Made by a program: the position numbers and the translations under genes. Of a stretch of 22,643 nt of DNA, positions 6,279 to 13,938 are shown piece by piece. The DNA lies in contig CAMWXM010000012.1 of assembly GCA_947178195.1 (NCBI GenBank), forward strand, positions 1-22,643, in the 5' to 3' direction. The notes under the pieces were generated by a model, which had not been told where the DNA came from, did no database searches, and saw only the letters and a program-made list of their open reading frames with translations. How positions within the stretch are numbered: position 1 is the stretch's first letter; the number at the start of each line of letters is the position of its first letter. The DNA comes from an uncultured Ruminococcus sp. GTDB taxonomy: Bacteria > Bacillota > Clostridia > Oscillospirales > Ruminococcaceae.

Positions 6279-7502
6279 ATGAAAAAACTCATCATTTTAA
6301 TTGCTTCACTTTTTATGATAACAGGCTGTTCGCAAAAAAGTGCGGATAACTCGGAAAATAAAGAAAATACGGAAACCGCCACATCTGCAAGTATCACACA
6401 GGAAGCTGTTGACAGTATAAGCGTTACAGAAGTATCAGCTTCACTTTTAGCGACAGAAGCCGAAACAGAAGCAGAAATCGAAAACCTACCGGCATGGCAG
6501 AGTGCATATCGTGAAGAACTGTATAATTTTATTAATTCCGATAAATATAATGCCGATGAAGCTTGCTTTTCAATATACGACATAAACAACGACGATATTC
6601 CTGAGCTGTTTATTTCAAAAGGAACATATCATCTTGCCCGCAACAAAGTATATACGTTTACTGACTGCTTGATAGATTTAGGAGAATACGGTTCTGAAGG
6701 GTTTTGTCAATTTTATCCCAACAAGAATACATTGTGCAGTTGGTATATGGGACAAGGAGAAAATCACGGCAAATATTGTCGATTGAATAATGACGGTTCT
6801 ATTTCTGAGCTGATTTATTTTTATGATAATTCGGGAAGAGAATGGGATACCACTGTATATAAAATTAACGATGTTGAAATGACCAAGGAGGAATATAATG
6901 CCGCCAAGGAAGAATATAGAGATATTGACAATTGTATAAGTTTAGGACGTGATTTAAAGCTGTCAAAGGAAGTCGTTGACGGAGTGTTTAACGGCGCATC
7001 TGATTGGAAGGAATGCTATAAAAAGTTTCTTTACGGATTGATGACTGCGGTGGAGAATTATTTCCGCTTTTCTATTTACGATGTTACAGGCGACGGTATT
7101 CCCGAATTGTTTATTTCTAATAGTTGTGCTCGTGCCGATTCATGCAAAATATACACCTTTAAAAATAATCTTTTTTATATTGACAGCAAAGGTTCTTACG
7201 GCGATTTAAGATTTTCTCCCAAACAAAATCTTTTTGAAGACGAATGTTCTGTACAAGGCGCTCACTCTATCGGGTACGATAAATTAGATGAAAATTATAT
7301 TTTTCAGAAAGAAATGCACTTTTTTGAAAATGCCGGAGCTGCTGCGACCGAAGAAGAACTTCGTTATGAAATAAATCATGAGGACGTTTCACCGGAGGAA
7401 TTTAAAAATACTTACGAGGAATATAGGGCTATTGATGATTTTATTTCTCTTGGCAGAGATTATGCCTTTACGAAAGAGAATATACAAAGGGCGTTGGAGT
7501 AA
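6279..7502 (+). CDS. Lipoprotein with two D-x-N/T-x-D-D/G repeat domains (copy A)
   Basis: This 407-residue exported protein has a lipoprotein signal 'MKKLIILIASLFMITGC' with lipobox I-T-G-C and Cys17 as the lipidation site. A Ser/Thr/Glu-rich linker (about 18-70) follows, then two related domains (about 73-225 and 243-394). Each carries a calcium-loop-like core: 'FSIYDINNDDIPELFIS' (core from 101) and 'FSIYDVTGDGIPELFIS' (core from 268), then 'VYTF', a 'Y-G' strand block and a closing 'LGRD' helix. Similar loops occur in many secreted proteins of gut Ruminococcus, but I know of no assigned activity. AAAGGAG lies 5 nt before the ATG. It is paralogous to the next gene, 28 nt downstream. Confidence 0.88.
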   Translation: MKKLIILIASLFMITGCSQKSADNSENKENTETATSASITQEAVDSISVTEVSASLLATEAETEAEIENLPAWQSAYREELYNFINSDKYNADEACFSIYDINNDDIPELFISKGTYHLARNKVYTFTDCLIDLGEYGSEGFCQFYPNKNTLCSWYMGQGENHGKYCRLNNDGSISELIYFYDNSGREWDTTVYKINDVEMTKEEYNAAKEEYRDIDNCISLGRDLKLSKEVVDGVFNGASDWKECYKKFLYGLMTAVENYFRFSIYDVTGDGIPELFISNSCARADSCKIYTFKNNLFYIDSKGSYGDLRFSPKQNLFEDECSVQGAHSIGYDKLDENYIFQKEMHFFENAGAAATEEELRYEINHEDVSPEEFKNTYEEYRAIDDFISLGRDYAFTKENIQRALE

Positions 7503-7530
7503 AATTATTGATAGTAAGAAAGGAGACAAC

Positions 7531-8745
7531 ATGAAAAAGCTCATCATTTTAATTGCTTCACTTTTTATGATAACAGGCTGTTCGCAAAAAAGTGCGGATA
7601 ACTCGGAAAATAAAGAAAATACGGAAACCGCCACATCTGCAAGTATCACACAGGAAGTTGTTGACAGTATAAGCGTTACAGAAGTATCAGCTTCAGTTTC
7701 AGCTACAGAATCCGAAATAGAAAATATGCCGGCGTGGCAGCGTGCATACCGTAATAAACTGTATGACATTATTAATTCCGATAATTATATTGCCGACAAA
7801 GCGTTTTTTTCAATATACGACATAAACAACGACGATATTCCTGAGCTGTTTATTTCAAAAGATGATTGTCACGCCGCAGCATGCAATGTATATACGTTTA
7901 CAGACTACTTGATAGATTTAGGAGGATACGGTTCTTGGGGAAATTGTCAATTTTATCCCAATAAAAATATTCTACACGGTGGATATACAGGACAAGGAGA
8001 ATATCACAACCATTATTATCGATTAAATAATGACGGTTCTATGTCTGAACTGATTTATTTTTATGATAATTCAGGTGGAATACAGGAAACCGTATATAAA
8101 ATCAACGATGTTGAAGTAACTGAGGAAGAATATGAAGCCGTAACAGACGAATATTCAGACCCCTATAACTCGATAAGAAGATTAGGACGCGATTTAAAGC
8201 TGTCAAAGGAAGTTGTTGACGGTGTATTTAACGGCGCTTCTGATTGGAAGGAATGCTATAAAAAATTTCTTTACGGATTGCTGCCTGAAGTGGATGATTA
8301 TGCCTGCTTCTCAATTTATGACGTTACAGACGACGGAATTCCGGAACTGTTTATTGCCGAGGGAACAAGACACACCAGTGAATGTTATATATATACATTC
8401 AAAAACGGTCTGGTTTATATCGATAAGCTTGGTACTTACGGGGATTTGGGATATTCTCCCGAAAAAAAGCTTTTCACAAGCAGTAATTTATCCCAGGGTT
8501 ATTATAGCTGCGGCTATTATGAATTGGACGAGGATTTTATATTGCAAACCGAAATTGGCTTTTTTACTAACTACAACGCCGTAGCAACCGAAGAAGAGCG
8601 TATTTATGAAATAAATCACGAAGCAGTATCATATGACGAGTTTAAAAATGCTTACGAGCAATATACGTCTATCAATGATTTTATCGGACTTGGAAGAGAT
8701 TATCACTTTACGGAAGAGGAAATACAAAAGGCGCTGGCTGAATAA
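7531..8745 (+). CDS. Lipoprotein with two D-x-N/T-x-D-D/G repeat domains (copy B)
   Basis: This 404-residue paralogue is tandem to copy A. The true start is 7531, not an upstream in-frame ATG at 7378 inside the previous gene: AAAGGAG lies 5 nt before 7531 and the lipoprotein signal 'MKKLIILIASLFMITGC' begins there. Lipidation should occur at Cys17. The two domains have cores 'YDINNDDIPELF' (from 97) and 'YDVTDDGIPELF' (from 264). Codons 1-55 are nearly identical at DNA level to copy A. The linker between domains ('LGRDLKLSKEVVDGVFNGAS' onward, over 30 residues) is identical in protein, while loops after each metal-binding-like core differ strongly. The function is unknown; it is likely surface-anchored on the outer face of the membrane. 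Confidence 0.88.
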   Translation: MKKLIILIASLFMITGCSQKSADNSENKENTETATSASITQEVVDSISVTEVSASVSATESEIENMPAWQRAYRNKLYDIINSDNYIADKAFFSIYDINNDDIPELFISKDDCHAAACNVYTFTDYLIDLGGYGSWGNCQFYPNKNILHGGYTGQGEYHNHYYRLNNDGSMSELIYFYDNSGGIQETVYKINDVEVTEEEYEAVTDEYSDPYNSIRRLGRDLKLSKEVVDGVFNGASDWKECYKKFLYGLLPEVDDYACFSIYDVTDDGIPELFIAEGTRHTSECYIYTFKNGLVYIDKLGTYGDLGYSPEKKLFTSSNLSQGYYSCGYYELDEDFILQTEIGFFTNYNAVATEEERIYEINHEAVSYDEFKNAYEQYTSINDFIGLGRDYHFTEEEIQKALAE

Positions 8746-8816
8746 ATTATGCATAACACAAAAATCCCCTGCTTGAAAAGACGGGCGCTCATAAAGAAGT
8801 TTTTAATCTTTGAAGT

Positions 8817-8856
8817 AAAGGCTGCATAGAATAGCCTACGCAGCCTTTCTCTTTTT
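8817..8856 (+). terminator. Terminator after the lipoprotein pair
   Basis: AAAGGCTGC (8817-8825) pairs perfectly with GCAGCCTTT (8840-8848) around a 14-nt loop and is followed by ctcttttt. It lies between convergent genes. The A-rich left arm gives only a weak U-tract for the opposite strand. Confidence 0.8.
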
Positions 8857-8864
8857 GTCGTATT

Positions 8865-9026
8865 TCATATAGTCTGCAACGGCAGTAGAAACAGCGACAT
8901 CAAAACAGTAGTAAATCCCATATTGAAATTATACAGGATTTTATTTAGAATTGCAAGTATAACATTGAACTCTCTGCGGTTTTTGTTATCTTTGTCGCTT
9001 ATACATTTATAAGTCTCTTTTTTCAT
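8865..9026 (-). CDS. Possible small overlapping ORF after the ABC permease
   Basis: A 53-codon ORF starts 20 nt inside the permease 3' end. It has a Lys/Asp/Arg-rich N-half ('MKKETYKCISDKDNKNRREF') and a hydrophobic C-half ('GFTTVLMSLFLLPLQTI'). No recognisable Shine-Dalgarno precedes it, so expression would need coupling to permease translation. It may be a chance ORF or a degraded gene tail. Confidence 0.22.
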   Translation of the reverse strand: MKKETYKCISDKDNKNRREFNVILAILNKILYNFNMGFTTVLMSLFLLPLQTI

Positions 9027-9633
9027 AAATCTTAATTGAAAGTACCCATGAAAGCAGATACACGGCAACAATAACAGTAAGTATGATAAAAGGCAATATG
9101 CTTGTTATTTTGCTTGTTGAAACTGCATTTATAAAGTCGTCATCCGTTATGGCCACTCCGCTAAAACCGCCGATAGCTCCATTTATAATTAAGAAAAATA
9201 ATCTGCCCGTACTTGATGAAAATGCCATAGTAATGGGAAAAATTATTAAAGGATAGATAAGTCCCACAACACAGGCTGACAAGAGCAATATGACTAATAA
9301 TCCTGTATCAAAGACTCCGTTTTTAACAGACGAAATTACCCAAAGAATTGCAATGATAACCATGGAAAACAACAGTGACAGAATCTGCGCTAAATATTTT
9401 GATGAAACATATTTTTTTCTTCCATAGGGCATTACGATAGAGTACAGACGCCACTTGCTCTGTTCCTCATGAATAAAGGAGCCAAACACGACAGCCGAAA
9501 GAAGTGGCGGAAGAATGAGACACATAGGAAGAGCTACGGTAATCGAATATATCGAAAATACCAAAATCATTATCCCTGTGATTATCCATCTTTTTTTGAA
9601 CTCTATCAATTCTTTAACCATTAAACCTTTCAT
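9007..9633 (-). CDS. ABC-2 type transporter permease
   Basis: This 208-residue integral membrane protein has about six hydrophobic helices (near 15-33, 37-50, 82-102, 110-135, 140-160 and 180-200). The fold is that of the ABC-2 membrane subunits paired with YtrA-type regulators. The N-terminus 'MKGLMVKELIEFKKRW' and the 'EEQSKWRLYSIVMPYGRKKY' loop, typical of the coupling region, are recognisable. Its start codon directly follows the ATPase stop (TAAATG), and AAGGAGG lies inside the ATPase 3' end. With the ATPase it should form an exporter; the substrate is unknown. Family exporters are often induced by cell-wall-active compounds. Confidence 0.88.
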   Translation of the reverse strand: MKGLMVKELIEFKKRWIITGIMILVFSIYSITVALPMCLILPPLLSAVVFGSFIHEEQSKWRLYSIVMPYGRKKYVSSKYLAQILSLLFSMVIIAILWVISSVKNGVFDTGLLVILLLSACVVGLIYPLIIFPITMAFSSSTGRLFFLIINGAIGGFSGVAITDDDFINAVSTSKITSILPFIILTVIVAVYLLSWVLSIKIYEKRDL

Positions 9634-10467
9634 TTACTTTTCCTCCTTGACCATAAACACAAATAATTCTTCTATCGTAACGGGCTGAACTTTGAACGAA
9701 TGGGGTATCTTATCTCTGTATACAAGAGCCTCAACTCCCCAGTTTGTGATTTTTTTGCCAATTATCGCCGAGCTGTCAAGCTCCTTGATACCCTCCTCGG
9801 TAGTGTTGATAAAGCCATACTGCTCCAAAAGACGGTCTTTTTCTTCGCAGAGCATGAGCCTGCCGTTATGCATGAAAGCGATGTAGTCGCATAGCTTTTC
9901 AAGGTCGCTGACGACATGGGACGATATTAGTATGGAGTGACTTTCATCTCTGGTGAACTCATTGAGGATTTCAACGATCTCATCACGCGCCACCGGGTCA
10001 AGTCCGCTAGTCGGCTCGTCCAGTATCAGCAACTTTGCATTATGGGAAAGAGCGACCGCTATACCCATTTTCATCTTCATTCCCTTTGAAAAAGTCTTGA
10101 ACTTTTTCTTTTCAGGCAGCTTAAACCGCTTCATATAGTCGAAAAACGTCCCCTCGCTCCAGTTAGTGAAGCTGTTTTTCATTACTGCGTTCACTTCATG
10201 TATATTGAAGAGTTCGGGAATACCTACTTCGTCAAGCACCACGCCGATGTCGTTTTTCTGCTTGTTATTGGCAGGCTCACCGAAAATTTTTATCTCGCCT
10301 CTGTCGGGACGTACAATACCCAAAATTGACTTTATAGTTGTACTTTTTCCCGCACCGTTTTCGCCGATAAGTCCCATAATACAGCCCTCGGGGAGCGTCA
10401 GGGAAAGGTCGGTAAGGCTGAATCCCTTGTACATCTTTGTAAGATTTCTGATCTCAATCGCATTCAT
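9634..10467 (-). CDS. ABC transporter ATP-binding protein
   Basis: This 277-residue cytoplasmic ATPase drives the adjacent permease. Walker A 'GENGAGKST' is at 35-43. The signature is a divergent 'FSKGMKMKMGIAVALS' in place of LSGGQ, typical of the YtrB/CcmA-like branch. Walker B is 'LLILDEPTSGLDP' and the H-loop 'ISSHVVSDLE'. A C-terminal extension of about 70 residues after the H-loop matches ABC-2 exporters. AAGGAG lies 7 nt before the ATG, and the gene begins 11 nt after the GntR gene stop, so all three genes form one transcript. Confidence 0.93.
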   Translation of the reverse strand: MNAIEIRNLTKMYKGFSLTDLSLTLPEGCIMGLIGENGAGKSTTIKSILGIVRPDRGEIKIFGEPANNKQKNDIGVVLDEVGIPELFNIHEVNAVMKNSFTNWSEGTFFDYMKRFKLPEKKKFKTFSKGMKMKMGIAVALSHNAKLLILDEPTSGLDPVARDEIVEILNEFTRDESHSILISSHVVSDLEKLCDYIAFMHNGRLMLCEEKDRLLEQYGFINTTEEGIKELDSSAIIGKKITNWGVEALVYRDKIPHSFKVQPVTIEELFVFMVKEEK

Positions 10468-10478
10468 GATAATTCTCC

Positions 10479-10844
10479 TTAATCAATATATTTTATCATT
10501 TCGATAATATCTTCTGTGGTCAGCTTACAGGATGCTGCAAGCTGTTTTATCTGAAAAATGTGTTCTTCGATTTTTTTCAGATTCTCCTCACGAAGCATTT
10601 CCGTATTTTTCGGAGCAACAAAACAGCCCTTTGCCGGCAGGGTATAGATGAAGCCTTCCTTTTCAAGCTCGTCATATGCCCGCTTAGTTGTGACAACGCT
10701 TATCCGTAAATCCTTTGCGAGAAAGCGTATCGATGGCAGCGGGTCGTTTTCTTTTAGCTCGCCGCTGATTATCAGAGCTTTGATTTGTTTGTAGATCTGG
10801 TCGTAAATAGGTGCTCCGCTCCTGTTGTCAATGAATATATTCAC
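10479..10844 (-). CDS. GntR-family regulator, YtrA subfamily
   Basis: This 121-residue transcription factor has an N-terminal GntR winged helix-turn-helix (about 8-76: 'SGAPIYDQIYKQIKALIISG', 'LPSIRFLAKDLRISVVTTKR', 'AYDELEKEGFIYT'). The effector region is a short helical tail only, which defines the YtrA subfamily. It starts with GTG at 10844, supported by AGAGAGGTG just upstream. YtrA-type repressors control the ABC exporter gene in their own operon, and here ATPase and permease follow directly. A perfect palindrome over the promoter (10860-10877) is the likely binding site, so autorepression is inferred. Confidence 0.92.
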   Translation of the reverse strand: MNIFIDNRSGAPIYDQIYKQIKALIISGELKENDPLPSIRFLAKDLRISVVTTKRAYDELEKEGFIYTLPAKGCFVAPKNTEMLREENLKKIEEHIFQIKQLAASCKLTTEDIIEMIKYID

Positions 10845-10859
10845 TGTATCACCTCTCTT

Positions 10860-10877
10860 TACTGTATATATACAGTA
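10860..10877. promoter_or_regulatory. Putative operator of the GntR/YtrA repressor
   Basis: TACTGTATATATACAGTA is a perfect 18-bp palindrome. It overlaps the -10 box and the expected transcription start of the operon's minus-strand promoter, the best position for repression by the adjacent dimeric GntR protein. Confidence 0.75.
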
Positions 10878-10902
10878 TACACGGTTAGTACAGAAATGTC
10901 AA
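10874..10902 (-). promoter_or_regulatory. Sigma-A promoter of the GntR-ABC operon
   Basis: On the minus strand, -35 TTGACA (10902-10897) is exact consensus. A 17-nt spacer leads to -10 TATACT (10879-10874). The start is expected near 10867, inside the palindromic operator. Confidence 0.88.
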
Positions 10903-10922
10903 GTGTTTTTAAAAAAAAATAA

Positions 10923-11216
10923 GAAATTGGTATTATTACTAAAGGACTAAATCCTCAAATTATAAACAAAAGTATTGCAATTCCTCGTCAGAATTCAGAA
11001 AAAAGATATCGCTGTATATCTGATAACCCAAATGGCTTTAAGAAATGGTTCGATGAAATCAATGCGTCTTTCTTAGAATATGCAAAAGAACATCGTGATG
11101 GGTTTGTATATGAGCGTACTCCCGTTGAAGAATTCCCGTGCTTGAAATCAATCTCATTCATAGAAAGAAAGCAAATAAATATTCTAATTCATATGAAGAA
11201 ATATCGTAAATCATAA
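10923..11216 (+). pseudogene. 5'-truncated coding remnant of unknown origin
   Basis: An open frame of 97 codons ends at a TAA (11214-11216) and begins right after an in-frame TAA at 10920-10922. It has no usable ATG or GTG until codon 91. The translation has normal protein composition: 'KGLNPQIINKSIAIPRQNSE', 'GFKKWFDEINASFLEYAKEH', and a basic end 'MKKYRKS'. The A-rich stretch at 10909-10921 marks the left edge. It looks like the C-terminal piece of a lost gene, cut off near the GntR promoter by rearrangement or insertion. I do not recognise the family. Confidence 0.55.
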
Positions 11217-11261
11217 AAACGAAAAACAGGCAAATACCTCACTTGGAAGTATCTGCCTGTT
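11217..11261 (-). terminator. Terminator of secD-secF
   Basis: AACAGGCA (11225-11232) pairs with TGCCTGTT (11254-11261), and further pairs form inside after mismatches. On the minus strand the stem is followed by TTTTCGTTTT, a good U-tract. The plus-strand side is only weakly T-rich. Confidence 0.78.
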
Positions 11262-11352
11262 CTATTTCATAGCCTGCTGTATAGGTCGTATTAGTTGTTT
11301 GAAAATTTCTTTATGAGTATTGACCTAAAAGCAGGGAGGATTTTTTTGCAAA

Positions 11353-12285
11353 TTATTTTTTCTTTTTTGAAGCAGCTCTGTATTCTTTCCACCATACCCA
11401 GAGAGGTGAAGCGATACAAAGGCTACAGTACGTTCCTGCGATCATGCCGACGATCATTGGTATCGAGAATGACAGAATCGAGGTAACGCCATAAATATAA
11501 GCCACAATACTTACTACAACCATTGTGGAAACGGTAGTAACAGAGGTTCTGATAGAACGTCTCAGCGATTGAGAGGTACTTACATTTACTACCTCGGCAA
11601 TGCTTGACTTTGGCATAAGAGGCACATTTTCTCTTATACGGTCGTATATAACAATGGTATCGTTTACCGAATAACCTAAAATAGTAAGGATAACGGCTAT
11701 AAAGTTTGAATTTATTTCATAACCCATAACGACAAATGTTCCGAATACGAAAATCAGGTTATGGATAAGTCCGATAACGGCACATACACCTGCCGACCAG
11801 CCGCTTATTTGTTTAAATCGGAGACCGATATAAACAATAATGAGAATTGCTGCCAAAACAGCGGCTATAAGACATTTTGTAAAAAATTCACGTCCTGATG
11901 TAGGATTTACATCGTTTGAATCAAGCAATTCCACCTTATTATCAGGGAATTTTTCTTTTAAAAGATTTGTAAGCTGTCCCTGAAGCTCTGCGGAAAGACC
12001 CTCATCATAGCTGAAAGAAATCGAAAAGCTGTTTGAATTGCTGGCAAGGTTTTCGCCTGCCTGAATAGTAACAGGTGTTTTAAGAAGATCTTCTATTTCA
12101 GACTGTGCGTCCTCTGTTTTAATGTCACCCTCATAGGCATAAGAAATAATAGTACCGCCCTTAAATTCAATGGCGATCTCAACGCCTCTTATTACAGCCA
12201 CTGCCGCAATAACAACTATAAGTGCAAGAGAAATCAAAAACCAAATTTTTTTCTTTCCCGTAACGTCATATACTTTATTATTCAT
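11353..12285 (-). CDS. secF: Protein translocase subunit SecF
   Basis: This 310-residue membrane protein pairs with SecD to use proton motive force in pulling exported proteins through SecYEG. TM1 is at about 13-32, followed by 'EIAIEFKGGTIISYAY', the SecF family start of the periplasmic domain. Five further helices cluster in the C-terminal half with the conserved 'GYSVNDTIVIYDRIREN' and 'RRSIRTSVTT'. The end is a basic 'ASKKKK' tail. The start at 12285 is chosen because GGAGG lies 8 nt upstream; an ATG at 12300 sits inside that same Shine-Dalgarno and is unlikely. It overlaps the secD stop by 8 nt, so the two are translationally coupled. No yajC is visible. Confidence 0.96.
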   Translation of the reverse strand: MNNKVYDVTGKKKIWFLISLALIVVIAAVAVIRGVEIAIEFKGGTIISYAYEGDIKTEDAQSEIEDLLKTPVTIQAGENLASNSNSFSISFSYDEGLSAELQGQLTNLLKEKFPDNKVELLDSNDVNPTSGREFFTKCLIAAVLAAILIIVYIGLRFKQISGWSAGVCAVIGLIHNLIFVFGTFVVMGYEINSNFIAVILTILGYSVNDTIVIYDRIRENVPLMPKSSIAEVVNVSTSQSLRRSIRTSVTTVSTMVVVSIVAYIYGVTSILSFSIPMIVGMIAGTYCSLCIASPLWVWWKEYRAASKKKK

Positions 12286-13681
12286 TACTTGCACCTCCAT
12301 AAAGCTTCTTATTTCTCAGGAATTTAAATTTAGAAAGTGAAGTAACCATAAGTCTTGAAGCGAACACGCCCATGATGAAGTTCAGAAGAGTACCTACAAA
12401 CAGCGTAAAGCCGAATGAGTAAATAACACCCTCTGTAGTTGCGCCTATGCCGAACCAGCTAAGAACTGAGTTGAGCGCACCTGCAAGGAAATTATCAGGC
12501 GTACCGAAAGCTGCCATAAGAATTATAGCAACAATAAGGCTTGTAAGGTTTCCGTCGAAAATTGACGAGAAGGCTCTCTTGTAGCCGGAGCGCAGTGCAG
12601 CGTCTAATTTTTTTCCGGAATTAAGCTCTTCTCTGATACGTTCACCGGTAATGATATTAGCGTCAACACCCATACCTACGGTAAGTATGATACCTGCAAT
12701 ACCCGGAATCGTAAGCGTGGAGCTGTCGTAAAAGCTAAGCCAACCCGAAATACATGCCAATGTAACTGCAACCTGTCCTACAATACCGACAGCGGCAACA
12801 AATCCAGGAATCTTATACAGGAAGGTCATATATATAAGGATAAACGCAAAAGCTATAAGACCGCTTATTACCATAGCTTTAAGAGCACCTGTACCCAATG
12901 TCGGCGAAATAGTCTTGAAGCTTGCAGTTTCAAGGTTGAACGGAAGAGCGCCGGCGTTTATCTTATCCGCAAGGCTCTTTGCGCTTTCGGCAGTAAAAGA
13001 ACCCGAAATAATCGCATTTCCGTCTGTAATGGCTTCATTAACAGTAGGCGCTGATATCATATCGTTATCCATCCAGATTGAGATAGCCTCTCCTGTACCT
13101 GCCATAGTTGAGGTTACGCTTGAGAAAATCTCTTTTGCATCATCTGTAAGCTTTAACGATACCACATTTGAAAATGTACCATCAGTTTCCTGCTGACGGA
13201 GCGGCTCTGCCTTTTCAATATCCTTACCGGTCAGCACAGTATCTCCTGACGGAGTGCCGTCCTCGTTTGTCTCTGTTCCAACTCTGAAAGAAAGCACAGC
13301 TGTTTCGCCAAGCTCTTTTACGGCGGCCTCAGGGTCAAAATTTTCTTCTCCTGCCTGCCACGGAAATCTTACGATCACACGATCGTTTACGTTATCTTCA
13401 TAAACCTCATAGTCGTTGATGCTCAATGAAGAAAGTCTCTGCTTAATAACCTCCATAACGGAGTCAAGCTGCTCGTTTGTTGCATCAATATCATCGGCAG
13501 GTACGAAGGTTACGTCTACGCCGCCTTGAATATCTATTCCCAAACGAATGTCTTCAACACCTTTGATAATCGTTTTTTTAGTATCGCCGTACTGATATTT
13601 GAATCCAAAAATAACCGACGCAGTAAAAACAAGTATCAATGCAAAGACGATGAAAAATACGGGTTTCTTTGCTTGTTTCAC
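12278..13681 (-). CDS. secD: Protein translocase subunit SecD
   Basis: This 467-residue membrane protein is the partner of SecF in the Sec accessory motor. TM1 is at about 7-26 ('PVFFIVFALILVFTASVIFG'), then 'LGIDIQGGVDVTFVP', the D1 motif. A long external P1 domain carries low-similarity sequence. A C-terminal five-helix block has 'GVDANIITGERIREEL', the conserved D4 motif. The start is GTG at 13681: AGGAGG lies 7 nt upstream, and the family N-terminus begins here with a Lys-rich segment. An in-frame ATG at 13777 would place 32 unrelated residues in the leader. SecD and SecF are separate genes here, unlike the fused SecDF of Bacillus. Confidence 0.95.
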   Translation of the reverse strand: MKQAKKPVFFIVFALILVFTASVIFGFKYQYGDTKKTIIKGVEDIRLGIDIQGGVDVTFVPADDIDATNEQLDSVMEVIKQRLSSLSINDYEVYEDNVNDRVIVRFPWQAGEENFDPEAAVKELGETAVLSFRVGTETNEDGTPSGDTVLTGKDIEKAEPLRQQETDGTFSNVVSLKLTDDAKEIFSSVTSTMAGTGEAISIWMDNDMISAPTVNEAITDGNAIISGSFTAESAKSLADKINAGALPFNLETASFKTISPTLGTGALKAMVISGLIAFAFILIYMTFLYKIPGFVAAVGIVGQVAVTLACISGWLSFYDSSTLTIPGIAGIILTVGMGVDANIITGERIREELNSGKKLDAALRSGYKRAFSSIFDGNLTSLIVAIILMAAFGTPDNFLAGALNSVLSWFGIGATTEGVIYSFGFTLFVGTLLNFIMGVFASRLMVTSLSKFKFLRNKKLYGGASNE

Positions 13682-13706
13682 GTTCAAGCCTCCTAATCTT
13701 AATATT

Positions 13707-13814
13707 TTAATAAACACGATACAATTGATAAAACGCAAATTCAAGGTGTTGTGCAAAGACCATATAAGAAGCCACATTTTTTTGTGCGATATAACGAAAA
13801 ATCTGACTGCGCAT
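13707..13814 (-). CDS. Possible 35-residue upstream ORF in the secD leader
   Basis: Within the predicted secD mRNA leader, AAGGAG is followed 9 nt later by ATG at 13814 and a 35-codon frame ending in TAA at 13707. That stop lies 25 nt before the secD start codon at 13681. The product starts 'MRSQIFRYIAQKNVASYM' and ends 'QLYRVY'; it is basic/aromatic, with no signal peptide. A GTG at 13841 would extend it by 9 residues but lacks a Shine-Dalgarno. Size and placement resemble regulatory leader peptides, but no known arrest motif is visible, and a chance ORF is possible. Confidence 0.42.
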   Translation of the reverse strand: MRSQIFRYIAQKNVASYMVFAQHLEFAFYQLYRVY

Positions 13815-13882
13815 TTTCAGCAGCTCCTTGTGCGATGTCACCTTTATTCTTTGAAAGTTATCCTGTATCGACAATTATATTT

Positions 13883-13911
13883 ATTATATTATTTTTTATC
13901 AAAATTGTCAA
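13883..13911 (-). promoter_or_regulatory. Sigma-A promoter of secD-secF
   Basis: On the minus strand, -35 TTGACA (13911-13906) and -10 TATAAT (13888-13883) are both exact consensus with a 17-nt spacer. The expected start near 13877 gives a leader of about 195 nt before the secD GTG, which is long for a housekeeping gene. Confidence 0.9.
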
Positions 13912-13938
13912 GGGAATTTGAAATTTTATAGTAAAAAA

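Noticed and set aside
7378..7530. 51-residue N-terminal extension of lipoprotein B
   Set aside because: It lies inside lipoprotein A in another frame; the ribosome site and lipoprotein signal both point to 7531.
13682..13777. 32-residue N-terminal extension of SecD
   Set aside because: It precedes the AGGAGG of secD and does not look like a SecD N-terminus; GTG at 13681 is better.
13760..13860. A second open frame in the secD leader, on the same strand, ending '...GFLYGLCTTP'
   Set aside because: It follows an in-frame TAA and contains no ATG, GTG or TTG start, unlike the ORF at 13707-13814 with a clear ribosome site.
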